A DNA stretch of 64,000 nt from Roseimicrobium sp. ORNL1 (GTDB taxonomy: Bacteria; Verrucomicrobiota; Verrucomicrobiia; Verrucomicrobiales; Verrucomicrobiaceae). The notes under the pieces were generated by a model. The model made no database searches. It worked only from the letters and a program-made list of their open reading frames with translations, and had not been told where the DNA came from. Positions 50,401-58,010 of this stretch are shown piece after piece; the first letter of the stretch is position 1; each line of letters opens with the position of its first letter. Location of the stretch: NCBI RefSeq assembly GCF_011044495.1, contig NZ_CP049143.1, forward strand, positions 6,820,001 to 6,884,000, written 5' to 3'. The translations under genes and the position numbers were made by a program.

Positions 50401-51519
50401 CTTCTGGTCCCAGTAGGTCTCGCTGTGATCTTCAAGGCCATCGCCATTGCTATCGCTGAGGAGGTGGATGCGTCCGTCATAACCGAGGGCCACGACCTTG
50501 CCGTCAGCGCGATAGCGAATGTTGTTCAGATTCCCGATCCGCAGGGGCAACTCTTCCACCGTAAATCCCGGCACGAGCATCTGCACCAGCGGCGGATTCT
50601 CCAACACCTCCAGCGCGTGTCCATGCACCCCATCCGAGAGTGCATGCAGGGCAGGCATGCGGGACATCAGTTGCTGCTCCACCTTCTCCCGCTCAGGGTC
50701 GGTGAGGGCGCGGTTGTAGAGCAGCACCGCCGCCATGTCTCCGGCGAAAAACCCCTGCACGTAGGGCGGCTGCGCGGGATCATGGGAATAGCGGCGCGCA
50801 CCGAGGGTGATTTGATCGAGGCCGACATGCGACTCCAACCGCTCCCGTTCACCAGCCTTGATGCCATCCACCAAGACCTCGTTGCCGACCTTTCCGATGC
50901 GCGAGCGGATGGTGAACACGTGGAAAGCGCCGAAGGGCCGTTCCGCTGCGCCGAGAATTCCCGGTACCAGCAGATCACGAAAGCCGGCTGCGCCCGCAGA
51001 TTCCACATTGATCACGCTCAGTTCCTCCGTGCCAGCAGGTCCCTGATCCACGTTCAGCCCACTGGTGTAGTCGTTCTTGCCGTTCTCGGCGGTGGAGAAG
51101 AGCGCGGAGAATCCGCCCGCGTTTTTCTTCGGCGCGGCAAGGATGAACAAAGTGATGTCTGGAGTGAGGTGCCGTCCGCCCGTGAGCGACAGGAAATCGT
51201 CCTTGCCATCGAACCGGAAAAACGCGGCGTCATCACTGCTGATGAGAAGTGGCCTGCTGCCCGCGAGAGGTTGCACAGCTTGCGCGTGCGCATCCGTGCC
51301 ATCGATCCAAGTGTCCACCGCCTGACGATTCCGCAGCGGCGGCAGCGAGGAGGATTGCCGCAGGGCATCCTGGGATGAAGCGTCCAGCCAAATCGCCAAC
51401 CCCTCTTTTACGAGGGGTGCTTGCACCTCATGTGACACTTGAGCCCTTTCCTGAGCCACCACGAGATCCGGGGGCATGAGCATCAAGACAAGCAAAACCA
51501 ATGTTGAAGGGCGGTGCAT
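47413..51519 (-). CDS. Giant secreted LamG + propeller + cytochrome c + ThuA-like protein
   Basis: 1368 residues from the ATG at 51519. Domains in order: signal peptide (1-23); LamG-like jelly roll (about 40-285, GLAIWLDASSQDAL, SLTGGRHLTPDITLFI, FFAGDMAAVLLYNRALTDPE); PVC-type glucose/sorbosone-dehydrogenase-like propeller (about 320-680, NLNNIRYRADGKVVALGYDGRI, DSNGDGLEDHSETYWDQ, SGVRFTCALAFNREGDL); a beta region; a cytochrome c motif Cys981-x-x-Cys984-His985 (AACFICHTLRGEGFAFGPDL); and a ThuA-like domain (about 1130-1350, RILLVTDSKDHGIDEHDYPLWLDRW, DVTVFYSRNTGWDLRAAKLLDDYQERGGGLVYLHWAIEGG, GRVFGCIPGHYTWTFDDPLYRLLVLRGICWA). ThuA-type domains occur in trehalose/3-keto-sugar utilisation. Probably an outer, heme-linked sugar-processing protein. 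Confidence 0.92.
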   Translation of the reverse strand: MHRPSTLVLLVLMLMPPDLVVAQERAQVSHEVQAPLVKEGLAIWLDASSQDALRQSSSLPPLRNRQAVDTWIDGTDAHAQAVQPLAGSRPLLISSDDAAFFRFDGKDDFLSLTGGRHLTPDITLFILAAPKKNAGGFSALFSTAENGKNDYTSGLNVDQGPAGTEELSVINVESAGAAGFRDLLVPGILGAAERPFGAFHVFTIRSRIGKVGNEVLVDGIKAGERERLESHVGLDQITLGARRYSHDPAQPPYVQGFFAGDMAAVLLYNRALTDPEREKVEQQLMSRMPALHALSDGVHGHALEVLENPPLVQMLVPGFTVEELPLRIGNLNNIRYRADGKVVALGYDGRIHLLSDSNGDGLEDHSETYWDQKTMRGALGIVVSEKGDRHGKGIFVASKGKVSFFPDANGDDRADEEKVIASGWKETFHGVDTLGLARDPKDGSIYFGLGCANFADGYLIDKNTGKSQYDVNGIRGTVQRLSADFAQQETICSGVRFTCALAFNREGDLFATDQEGATWLPNGNPFDELLHIERGKHYGFPPRHPRHLPEVIDEPAVVEYGPQHQSTVGMVFDEGVHGGPAFGPKFWEGDAIVCGESRGKLWRTKLVKTPQGYVAQNHLIACLGMLLVDACVTPQGDLLLACHSGPPDWGTGPAGEGRLFKIRYTGKELPQPVMAWAAAPDEFRVAFHKKLEPSDWADAAKKIRIEAGQFVSAGDRYETVRPGYQVVRDQMGAPRRWVPVLGLSMSQDQRTLILRVPSQTEPARYAVTLPLPNRWLRKKGIEQKAEMDVALTMNGALANVKTAAGEVTTCVLPHPAPWVARELCDGSTDHEAFFQKASQSGAALSLEALADSSNPFVPAVQPGSKLDWDVSEEPFMKAEFAVKSSGKIDEVHVTHQASQQGRLKPLAITMATGQSTATSDVFLQGVGAQRPLSTPRVFVPWTTESTKPVGGGSTPALAKARTDVKGNWMEGRRLFFGQAACFICHTLRGEGFAFGPDLTNLIHRDRGSVLQDILHPSATINPDQFGSIVKMKDGTSLAGIVRAGAGQIVKIGLAGGAQMEVGHEKVAAIEPMKVSLMPEDFGKRLTEDQQEDLLTFLLTTPLEPAVITRADPPTPAPRTLKELAPILPPSASPEARAAWKPLRILLVTDSKDHGIDEHDYPLWLDRWTRLLSLGEKIQVESCEGFPPAEKLARADVTVFYSRNTGWDLRAAKLLDDYQERGGGLVYLHWAIEGGKHADPLAERVGLAFSFSKFRHGDMDLQFAASEHPITKGFQQLKLTDESYWNLRGEPRRVLLLATSQEDQAPQPQLWTLERGKGRVFGCIPGHYTWTFDDPLYRLLVLRGICWAAKEGDVERLSELALIGARVQP

Positions 51520-51626
51520 GAAACGAGGCGAACATGGAGTGAACACCTCTTTCGTGTCCCGACTGTCTGAAAAGGTTCATCACCTCGCGTTGATGACCTT
51601 GTCCCCATCCGTTCGCCGACCGCCTA

Positions 51627-51869
51627 CTAGCTCGCCTCGCGTGTGTAGGCGTCGACTTGAGTCTGCTGGTAGGTCGTCATCTCCCGCCGGCACAATAACA
51701 ACTGATCCTCGGCAGAAGCCAGCCGCTGGAGGTAGTCAGCCTCCTGCAGCCGCCATGCCACATTTCCTTTCCAAGGGGAGGCGCGATGAGCCTCAAGTAG
51801 GTGCTTGATGATTCTTAAGCGCCAGTGCGCGTGATAGAGATCATCCAAAAGGGTCAATTCCGGGTCCAT
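51627..51869 (-). CDS. Small helical protein, unknown
   Basis: 80 residues from the ATG at 51869 (MDPELTLLDDLYHAHWRLRIIKHLLEAHRA...). Mostly helix with a positively charged face and a C-terminal coiled-coil-like run (LQEADYLQRLASAEDQLLLCRREMT). A longer frame from 51962 would add 31 residues, but that extension is translated from two hairpin-forming stretches and looks non-coding. No family recognised. It is followed by the giant LamG/cytochrome protein. Confidence 0.5.
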   Translation of the reverse strand: MDPELTLLDDLYHAHWRLRIIKHLLEAHRASPWKGNVAWRLQEADYLQRLASAEDQLLLCRREMTTYQQTQVDAYTREAS

Positions 51870-51886
51870 TGGGGGGCTGGGCGTAC

Positions 51887-51949
51887 GGTCTGGCGGGGAA
51901 TCGTTCCCCGCGACCGCATCGGCCCCTTTTCTCCCAAAGTTTTTGGGAG
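51887..51949. other. Two hairpins upstream of the small helical gene
   Basis: GCGGGGAA (51893-51900) pairs with TTCCCCGC (51904-51911), extended by GGTC (51887-51890) and GACC (51912-51915); CTCCCAAA (51931-51938) pairs with TTTGGGAG (51942-51949). They fall in the gap between the DUF1080 gene and the small helical gene and may be a processing/attenuation structure or part of a dispersed repeat. Confidence 0.5.
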
Positions 51950-52004
51950 CGGCAAAATGCATGATTATCCCCGTGACTCCACGGCACCCAGTACTTGGAA
52001 CCAC

Positions 52005-52760
52005 TTACTGGCCCTTGCCCTTGCCAGCCTTCGCCCCGCCTTGGCGAGCAGGCGCGGCGGCCATCTGGCTGCCGGGCGCTGGGAGAGTCGCTTTCACCTT
52101 ATCCCATTCGGGATTGAGCGTCGCCTCGCGGATGGTGACGTTACGGAAGTCCACCGACTGGCCCCCCACGGTGAAGCCGGGGCTCGCACGGTCCTGCTTG
52201 AAGAGGTCGTTGCTGCCCCACGCCACGTGGTCATCCACCTTGCCCAGGATGGTGTCACCCACCATCTCCAGACGCACCTTGTGCCAGGTGCCGGGTTGGA
52301 AATCGACCGCGAAACGGGCGAAGACCACGGCCTTGTCCGGCCCCTCATGGTCATTGTCATCCTTCTGGATGGCCACCGTCTTCGGCGTGATGAGGATGCG
52401 AGCCATGTGGTCCTTCACGGCATTGATGCTGAGGCTGGTGGACTTGCCCCCTTCGAATTTGAATTCGTACTCCCAAACGAAGTCCTTCAACTTCGTATTC
52501 ATGCGGTTGACGGCGCCGTGCTTGTCCTCCGGCTTTTCCGAGCCGCGCCACACACCGTCTTTTAATTCCCAGCCCCCTTTGACAGCGCGCCACGGGGCCG
52601 CAGGAGCGGTATCGAGTTTGTTCTCGAAGAGGACCTTGCCCGGCACGGCGAGCAGCGGGGCATCCGCTGCCCGGGCCGCAGTGGGGACTCCCAAGGCAAG
52701 GACGGCAGAAGAGAACGCAAAGGCGCAGGCGAGATGGCGGAGTGGGGCGGCAGGCTTCAT
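52005..52760 (-). CDS. Secreted DUF1080-type (3-keto-disaccharide hydrolase-like) protein
   Basis: 251 residues. Signal peptide (about 1-32) then a concanavalin-like beta-sandwich: LFENKLDTAPAAPWRAVKGGWELKDGVWRGSEKPEDKHG, FVWEYEFKFEGGKSTSLSINAVKDHMARILI, FQPGTWHKVRLEMVGDTILGKVDDHVAWGSNDLF, all typical of DUF1080/PF06439 (short form). Members of this family include 3-keto-disaccharide hydrolases in Bacteroides and Verrucomicrobia. The C-terminal 30 residues are Gly/Ala/Lys-rich. First gene of the minus-strand locus with the giant protein and the Gfo/Idh/MocA oxidoreductase. Confidence 0.75.
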   Translation of the reverse strand: MKPAAPLRHLACAFAFSSAVLALGVPTAARAADAPLLAVPGKVLFENKLDTAPAAPWRAVKGGWELKDGVWRGSEKPEDKHGAVNRMNTKLKDFVWEYEFKFEGGKSTSLSINAVKDHMARILITPKTVAIQKDDNDHEGPDKAVVFARFAVDFQPGTWHKVRLEMVGDTILGKVDDHVAWGSNDLFKQDRASPGFTVGGQSVDFRNVTIREATLNPEWDKVKATLPAPGSQMAAAPARQGGAKAGKGKGQ

Positions 52761-52855
52761 GGCTCCGTGGAACGAAGCGCCTCGAGCCTTATTACCGGGA
52801 AATGTGTTTCAGGGGGCTCCAAGCCACGCAGGCACCTTCCTCACGACCAAGTTTC

Positions 52856-52956
52856 AAAAAAAATGCCAGGGAGCCGCGGCAAAGAAAGACTGACTGCCGT
52901 TGCTGCCTTCCGGCCCTGGCGGGGTTCGCCAGCTCGCTATCCACGGTCCCTGACGT
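52856..52956 (-). ncRNA. ffs: Signal recognition particle RNA (4.5S type)
   Basis: Read on the minus strand, the apical hairpin GGAACC-like domain is present as GCTGGCGAACCCCGCC next to GGCCGGAAGGCAGCAACGG, the invariant SRP RNA symmetric and asymmetric loops (GGAAG...AGCA). The outer stem GTCAGGGA (52954-52947) pairs with TCCCTGGC (52872-52865) and CCGTGG with CCGCGG. A run of eight uridines (52863-52856) follows as terminator. It lies alone between the DUF1080 gene and the coiled-coil genes; the rest of the 52761-53139 interval shows nothing else convincing. Confidence 0.9.
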
Positions 52957-53139
52957 GCTCAGCATGGCACGCAGCGCGTTGATCTCAAACAAGAATTGCC
53001 AATCAAAGGCATTAACAGGAAAAAAAGGTTTAGATGGGACTCTCAGGTCGCACTTTTTATGTTGTCTCAGGGGAGGCTTTTGGATAGAAAAGGATCCAAT
53101 TCACAAATTTCTTTGCTGATTTAACCTGCTGTTCCTCAC

Positions 53140-54234
53140 ATGCTCTGGAAAGTTTTGTCCATTTTCTCCGCGATTCTCCTTGCCGCGGGTGCTTACTTTG
53201 CGAACCACAACCGGTCCGTTCACGAGCAGGAGCGTGCCATGGGAGAGCGTGCTGAGAAGCACCTCAAGGACACGCAGGCCGTGATCAAGGAAATCGCCGA
53301 GGTGAAGACCCAGCGCGATGAGGAACTGAAAACGGCCGAAACCAAGCGTGATCAAATCAAGGGCCAGGTCACGCAGGTGGAAACAGACACCACCGGCAAG
53401 GTTGCCGAGGTGGAACTGCTGAAGAAGAGCCACGAGGAAGTCTCCAAGCAGCTCACCCAGCTTGAGGAACAGATCCGCAAGGCGGGCGACATCAAGAAGC
53501 TCGTGGCTGACATCGAGGGCCTGAACAAGGAGAAAGACGCCTCCGTCGCCGAAGTCACCAACAAGGACCAGCAGCTCGCGTTCGCGGACGAGAAGATCAA
53601 GAAGGTCGCTTCGGAAATCATCAACATGGGTGAGGTGCAAAAGCGCATGCGCGCTGGCGTCATCGCTCCTGACTTCACCGCGCGCGTGGCCGCTCCGTTC
53701 AATGAGTTTGGCTTCGTGATTCTCAACAAGGGCAACGTGGGTGGCATGATTGCCAATGCGCTGCTGAACGTGAAGCGCGGCCGGTACGTTGTTGCCCAGC
53801 TGAAGGTGCGCGACGTTGAGCAAAGCTCCTCCGTTGCGGACGTTATTCCCGGCACCCTCGCGCAGGGAGAAACGATTCGCCCTGGAGACCTGGTCGTTGC
53901 AGCACCGCTGCCTCCTGCTCCCGCTCCTGCTCCCGCAGGTGCTGGCGCCACCACTCCTGGAACTCCTGCCACCCCCGCAGCTCCTGGTGCGCCTAGCGCT
54001 GATCCCTTCGGTGCCGCGCCCGCTGCTCCCGCTGGTGGCATGGCTCCCGCCGCTCCTGCTGCTGATCCTTTCGGTGCCGCACCTGGCGGCATGGCCCCTG
54101 CCGCTCCGGCAGCTCCTGGTGGCGCAGATCCCTTCGCCCCTGCTCCGGGAGCCGCCCCGGCACCTGCCCCCGCTCCCGCACCTGCCCCGGCGGCTGGCGC
54201 TGACCCCTTCGCCCCGACTCCTGGCAAGCAGTAA
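53140..54234 (+). CDS. Membrane-anchored coiled-coil protein with Pro/Ala-rich C-terminus
   Basis: 364 residues. One N-terminal membrane helix (MLWKVLSIFSAILLAAGAYFA), a long coiled coil (about 25-165, with heptads in EIAEVKTQRDEELKTAETKRDQIKG and EVELLKKSHEEVSKQLTQLEEQI), a compact beta domain (about 168-250, PFNEFGFVILNKGNVGGMIAN, VVAQLKVRDVEQSSSVADV, RPGDLVV), then 115 residues of Pro/Ala/Gly with repeated DPFGAAP/DPFAP units. The next gene is a paralogue without the repeat tail. Periplasmic scaffold or division-like role is speculative; MreC has a similar helix + coil + beta layout. Confidence 0.75.
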   Translation: MLWKVLSIFSAILLAAGAYFANHNRSVHEQERAMGERAEKHLKDTQAVIKEIAEVKTQRDEELKTAETKRDQIKGQVTQVETDTTGKVAEVELLKKSHEEVSKQLTQLEEQIRKAGDIKKLVADIEGLNKEKDASVAEVTNKDQQLAFADEKIKKVASEIINMGEVQKRMRAGVIAPDFTARVAAPFNEFGFVILNKGNVGGMIANALLNVKRGRYVVAQLKVRDVEQSSSVADVIPGTLAQGETIRPGDLVVAAPLPPAPAPAPAGAGATTPGTPATPAAPGAPSADPFGAAPAAPAGGMAPAAPAADPFGAAPGGMAPAAPAAPGGADPFAPAPGAAPAPAPAPAPAPAAGADPFAPTPGKQ

Positions 54235-54285
54235 CTTCCCTTTTCCCTTCCTGCGCCGTCTTCCTTCCGTTCATTTCCCGTAGCC

Positions 54286-55083
54286 ATGACCAAAGTCCTT
54301 TTCATGCTCAGCGCCGTCGTGATGGTGGTCGCTATTGCCATTTCCTACCAGAACAACCAGTCTCTGGTGGACCTCCGCATCAAGCGCCATACGACCGATG
54401 ACAGCCTGAAGAGGGAGCGCCAGAACGCCAACAACCTCGCCACGGAGGCGGAAGGCGCCAAGGCCAAGGTCCTGGCAGCCAACATGGAAGCCACCAATGA
54501 GGAAGAGCGCCTCACCCTGGCCAAAAACAAGCTGAGAAACGCTGAGGCCGATGCCGAGCGCACCCAAAAGGACGTGGATGCCGCCAACCAGAAGATCGCA
54601 GAGTACAAGACTCAAATCGATCAGCTTGGCAAGGACATGCCCGCTGGCTTCGCTCTCGAAAAAGCCCCGGAAATGATGAACAGCATCCGCAAGGAAATTG
54701 CTGACAACAAGACCAAGGCTGAGAAGACCCAGGAGCTGATCGATGCCAAGGACGGCGAGCTCAAGAAGGTGCAGGCCCAACTCTCCGACATCGCTGAAAG
54801 CATCGAGGTCCGGAAGAAGTCCTTTGACCGCAATTCCCTTTCCGCCACCATCGTGGCTGTGAATAACGATTGGGGCTTCGTGGTCATCGAAGGTGGCGAG
54901 AACAAGGGCATCACGGTGGACACCAAGTTGCTTGTGACCCGCGGCAACCAGCCCATCGGCCGCCTGAACATCGTTTCCGTGGACCAGAGCAAGACCTTGG
55001 CGAACATCGACCTGAAGTCTGTCCGCAACGGCGTGGCCATCGCCCCTGGCGACCGCGTCATTCTGGAGTCGCTCTACCAGTAA
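54286..55083 (+). CDS. Membrane-anchored coiled-coil protein, paralogue of the preceding gene
   Basis: 265 residues with the same order as its neighbour: N-terminal helix (VLFMLSAVVMVVAIAISYQ), coiled coil (about 25-175, SLKRERQNANNLATEAEGAKAK, LAKNKLRNAEADAERTQKDVDAANQKIAEYKTQ), and a C-terminal beta domain (about 185-265, SATIVAVNNDWGFVVIEGGENKGI, TKLLVTRGNQPIGRLNIVSVDQSKTLANIDL, VAIAPGDRVILESL). The terminal domain resembles a small OB/SH3-like barrel as in FlgT-C or MreC. 51 bp separate it from the first paralogue; a strong terminator follows. Confidence 0.75.
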   Translation: MTKVLFMLSAVVMVVAIAISYQNNQSLVDLRIKRHTTDDSLKRERQNANNLATEAEGAKAKVLAANMEATNEEERLTLAKNKLRNAEADAERTQKDVDAANQKIAEYKTQIDQLGKDMPAGFALEKAPEMMNSIRKEIADNKTKAEKTQELIDAKDGELKKVQAQLSDIAESIEVRKKSFDRNSLSATIVAVNNDWGFVVIEGGENKGITVDTKLLVTRGNQPIGRLNIVSVDQSKTLANIDLKSVRNGVAIAPGDRVILESLYQ

Positions 55084-55114
55084 GGTAAGCGAACAGCCGC
55101 AGAAGTTCTTTGTA

Positions 55115-55145
55115 CGCCCGGGCCGACCAGCCCGGGCGTTTTTTT
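55115..55145 (+). terminator. Strong intrinsic terminator of the coiled-coil gene pair
   Basis: A perfect 9-bp stem (55115-55123 with 55130-55138), 6-base loop, and seven uridines (55139-55145), 32 bases after the stop codon of the second paralogue. Confidence 0.95.
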
Positions 55146-55241
55146 GCCCAGACGCCCGACTGAAGAGAACAGAACTGCAGGCCGAGGTGTGCGCCTCTTG
55201 CCCTTGCGCGGGAAGACAACCTGAATATGCTGCTGCCACGT

Positions 55242-55448
55242 ATGAAGCGAGTGAATCTGCGCCAGCTCCTGCAAAGCCTTCTCCTGTGTGTTGTGGCCTT
55301 GTCTGCGATCAGTTGTACCGTGACGGACGAGCCGAAGAAGAAGAAGCCGGTGCCGCCCTCCGATGGTTCCAGCAGCCTGCCGTGGAACCGCCCGCGCTCC
55401 TTTGAAAGCAATGCCGGCATGGGCCGCATGATGCCGCAGTCGCGGTAA
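55242..55448 (+). CDS. Small lipoprotein, unknown
   Basis: 68 residues from the ATG at 55242 (an ATG at 55227 is also in frame). Signal peptide LLQSLLLCVVALSAISC with a lipobox-type Cys (about residue 25), followed by a short Lys/Pro/Ser-rich tail (DEPKKKKPVPPSDGSSSLPWNRPRSF). No folded domain expected; probably an outer-membrane-tethered small lipoprotein. Divergent from nothing, convergent with the cys operon terminator. Confidence 0.5.
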   Translation: MKRVNLRQLLQSLLLCVVALSAISCTVTDEPKKKKPVPPSDGSSSLPWNRPRSFESNAGMGRMMPQSR

Positions 55449-55616
55449 TTCAGGTACCACGAGAGCAATCACCCCGAGCTTCGGCTGGCTGCACGCTTGC
55501 CGAAGCTTGTTTTGTTGCTGTGCTGTACGGCACAGCGCCAAACCAAGTCGCCAGCGAAATGCTGGAGGGCTTCCTGCAGTCCAGGGTACAGTACTGACTG
55601 CCACGATCTGCAGACG

Positions 55617-55642
55617 AAAAAGGCGCGGCAGTTGCCGCGCCT
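55617..55642 (-). terminator. Intrinsic terminator of the cysHDN operon
   Basis: AGGCGCGGCA (55621-55630) pairs with TGCCGCGCCT (55633-55642); on the minus strand it is followed by TTTTT (55621-55617) and lies 32 bases past the cysN stop. Confidence 0.9.
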
Positions 55643-55673
55643 CATCAGCGAAGGAGTGGGAGATGACAATGTC

Positions 55674-56993
55674 TTAAATCGCGAACTCGTCCGTGCTCTT
55701 CGTCGTTTCGTCACCCACGGCGCGGAGGATCATCCCGGCGGCCACAGTATTGTTGGTCTGTTCGTCCACGAGGACGAAGCTGCCGGTGGTGCGGTTCTTC
55801 GAATAGGCGTCAAAGAACAACGGCGCGGCGCACTTGATGCGGATGCAGCCGATGTCATTGAGACCAAATTCCTTCACGTCACCCACCTGCTCCATGGTGC
55901 TGATGTCCACCTTGTAGTGGAGGTCGGTCACGGTGGCGCGGAGGTCGCGCGTGGTGTGACGCAGGTGGAACCGGGTGCGGGGCTTGAGCTTCTTCTCCGT
56001 GAACCAGCAGATCATCGCATCGATGTGCGGGCTGTGCTGCGGAGCCTGGTCCGGCCTCACAATCATGTCGCCACGGCTGATGTCGATCTCATCGGCAAGG
56101 GTGATGGAGTAGGAAAGGTCGGGGGTCGTCTCCTCCTTGCGGCCTTCAAAGGTATGAATGCCAGTGATGCGCGAGGTCATGCCGGCGGGAAGGGCGAGCA
56201 CTTCCTCACCCACCTTGAAGGTGCCGCTGGCCATGCGTCCGGCAAAGCCGCGGAAATCATGGTAGTCATCCGACATGGGGCGGATGACCCACTGCACCGG
56301 GAAGCGCGCATCATGCTGCGAGGAACCGGTGCGGACCTGCACGGTCTCCAGATGCTCGAGCAGCGTCTTGCCGCTGTACCACGGGGTGTTGTCCGACTTG
56401 TCCACCACGTTGTCCCCGTTCAGTGCGCTGATAGGGATGAGGGTGGCGTCCACTTCATTCGGAAGGCTCTTCCGGAATTCGTTGAAGTCCGCGATGATCT
56501 TGTCGAACACCTCCTGGCTGAAATCCACGAGGTCCATCTTGTTCACGGCCAGTACTACCTTCTCAATACGCAGGAGGGAGGCGAGGTAGGAATGGCGGCG
56601 GGTCTGCTCCACCACCCCATGACGGGCATCCACCAGGATGATGGCGAGGTCTGCCGTGCTCGCGCCGGTGACCATGTTGCGCGTGTACTGGATGTGGCCC
56701 GGCGTGTCCGCGATGATGAACTTGCGCTTCGGCGTGGCGAAGTAGCGGTACGCCACGTCAATCGTGATGCCCTGCTCGCGCTCGGCGCGGAGACCATCGG
56801 TCAGCAAGGCGAGGTTCACATGGGCATCGCCACGGCGCTTGGAGGATTCCTCCACGGCGAGAAGCTGGTCCTCGAAGATGCTCTTGGAATCATACAAGAG
56901 GCGGCCGATGAGCGTGCTCTTGCCATCATCCACACTGCCGGCGGTGGTGAAACGCAGGAGGCTGGATTCGGTGGGATTGACGAGAAGGTCCAT
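55674..56993 (-). CDS. cysN: Sulfate adenylyltransferase GTPase subunit CysN
   Basis: 439 residues. GTP-hydrolysing subunit of ATP sulfurylase, activating CysD. Translation-GTPase G domain: GSVDDGKST (P-loop), GITIDVAYRYF (switch I), ADTPGHIQYTRNM (DxxG), VNKMDLVDF (NKxD), followed by the two beta-barrel domains (VQWVIRPMSDDYHDFRGFAGRM, and so on). There is no C-terminal APS kinase (CysC) domain, unlike bifunctional CysNC. Last gene of the cysH-cysD-cysN operon, 64 bp after cysD. Confidence 0.96.
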   Translation of the reverse strand: MDLLVNPTESSLLRFTTAGSVDDGKSTLIGRLLYDSKSIFEDQLLAVEESSKRRGDAHVNLALLTDGLRAEREQGITIDVAYRYFATPKRKFIIADTPGHIQYTRNMVTGASTADLAIILVDARHGVVEQTRRHSYLASLLRIEKVVLAVNKMDLVDFSQEVFDKIIADFNEFRKSLPNEVDATLIPISALNGDNVVDKSDNTPWYSGKTLLEHLETVQVRTGSSQHDARFPVQWVIRPMSDDYHDFRGFAGRMASGTFKVGEEVLALPAGMTSRITGIHTFEGRKEETTPDLSYSITLADEIDISRGDMIVRPDQAPQHSPHIDAMICWFTEKKLKPRTRFHLRHTTRDLRATVTDLHYKVDISTMEQVGDVKEFGLNDIGCIRIKCAAPLFFDAYSKNRTTGSFVLVDEQTNNTVAAGMILRAVGDETTKSTDEFAI

Positions 56994-57057
56994 GAAATCA
57001 GTAGCGGAGGAAAGGGATGATCAGGGGGCGATACTTGGCGGTTTCAGCAGGAAAGAA

Positions 57058-57966
57058 TCAGAAATAGCCTTCCTTCTTGCGGTCCTCCATGGCGGTCTCA
57101 CTGCGCTTGTCGTCAGCGCGGGTGCCGCGCTCGGTCTGGCGGGCAGCGGCGACTTCGGCCACCACTTCGTCGATGGTCTTCGCATCGGAAAGCACGGCGC
57201 CGGTGCAGGTGGCGTCACCCACGGTGCGGAAGCGGATGGTCATCTCCTTCACCTTGGCCTTCTCCTCCTCCAAAAGTGTCACGAAGCCGGTTTCAGCATC
57301 GAGAAGCTGACCGTGGCGCTCGATGATGCGGCGCTGGTGGGTGAAGTAGAGATTCGGGAGGGGAATCTCCTCCTGGCGGATGTACTGCCATACGTCCATC
57401 TCCGTCCAGTTGCTCAGGGGGAACACGCGGAAGTGCTCACCGAAATTTTTGCGGCCATTGAAGATGTTCCAGAGCTCAGGACGCTGGTTCTTCGGGTCCC
57501 ACTGGCCGAATTCATCGCGGTGGGAGAAGAAACGCTCCTTCGCGCGGGCCTTCTCTTCATCACGGCGGCCACCACCGAGGCACGCGTCGAACTGGTGCTC
57601 TTCGATGGTGTCCAGCAGGGTCACGGTCTGCAGCTTGTTGCGGCTGGCGTTGTGGCCACGCTCTTCCTGAACACGTCCGTCATCGATGCTCTTCTGCACG
57701 GAGCCGACCACCAGTTCCGCGCGCACTTCCTTCACGAACCAGTCGCGGTAGGTCATGGCCTCGGGGAAGTTGTGCCCGGTATCGATGTGCAGCAGCGGAA
57801 AGGGAAGCTTGGAAGGGTGGAACGCCTTGCGCGCCAGCCACGCCATCACGATGGAGTCCTTGCCACCGGAGAAAAGCATCGCCGGCTTCGTGAACTGCGC
57901 GGCGGTTTCGCGAAGGATGTAGATCGCCTCGCTCTCAAGAAACTGAAGGTGCGTGATGTCGGACAT
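57058..57966 (-). CDS. cysD: Sulfate adenylyltransferase subunit CysD
   Basis: 302 residues, the usual CysD length, from the ATG at 57966; a longer frame overlapping cysH is rejected. PAPS-reductase-like ATP-pyrophosphatase fold: PAMLFSGGKDSIVMAWLARKAF (SGGKDS), LLHIDTGHNFPEAM, FDACLGGGRRDEEKARAKERFFS and FRVFPLSNWTEMDVWQYI all match. It forms APS from sulfate and ATP together with CysN. The C-terminus is highly charged (SETAMEDRKKEGYF), a standard ending. Confidence 0.97.
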   Translation of the reverse strand: MSDITHLQFLESEAIYILRETAAQFTKPAMLFSGGKDSIVMAWLARKAFHPSKLPFPLLHIDTGHNFPEAMTYRDWFVKEVRAELVVGSVQKSIDDGRVQEERGHNASRNKLQTVTLLDTIEEHQFDACLGGGRRDEEKARAKERFFSHRDEFGQWDPKNQRPELWNIFNGRKNFGEHFRVFPLSNWTEMDVWQYIRQEEIPLPNLYFTHQRRIIERHGQLLDAETGFVTLLEEEKAKVKEMTIRFRTVGDATCTGAVLSDAKTIDEVVAEVAAARQTERGTRADDKRSETAMEDRKKEGYF

Positions 57967-58010
57967 GAAAAGGGAAATTGTCGGTGCTGGGACGGGGTTG
58001 GCCGGGGGAC

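Noticed and set aside
49789-51378. Long open frame antisense to the giant LamG/cytochrome protein
   Set aside because: No motif, no start context, antisense to a well-supported gene.
52880-52960. Part of the region initially looked like a tRNA (GGTTCGCC)
   Set aside because: The surrounding GGAAGG...AGCA and outer stem identify SRP RNA; no acceptor stem or CCA.
55497-57020. Long open frame antisense to cysN
   Set aside because: The cysN strand carries complete GTPase motifs; the antisense product is low-complexity Gly/Val/His/Arg.
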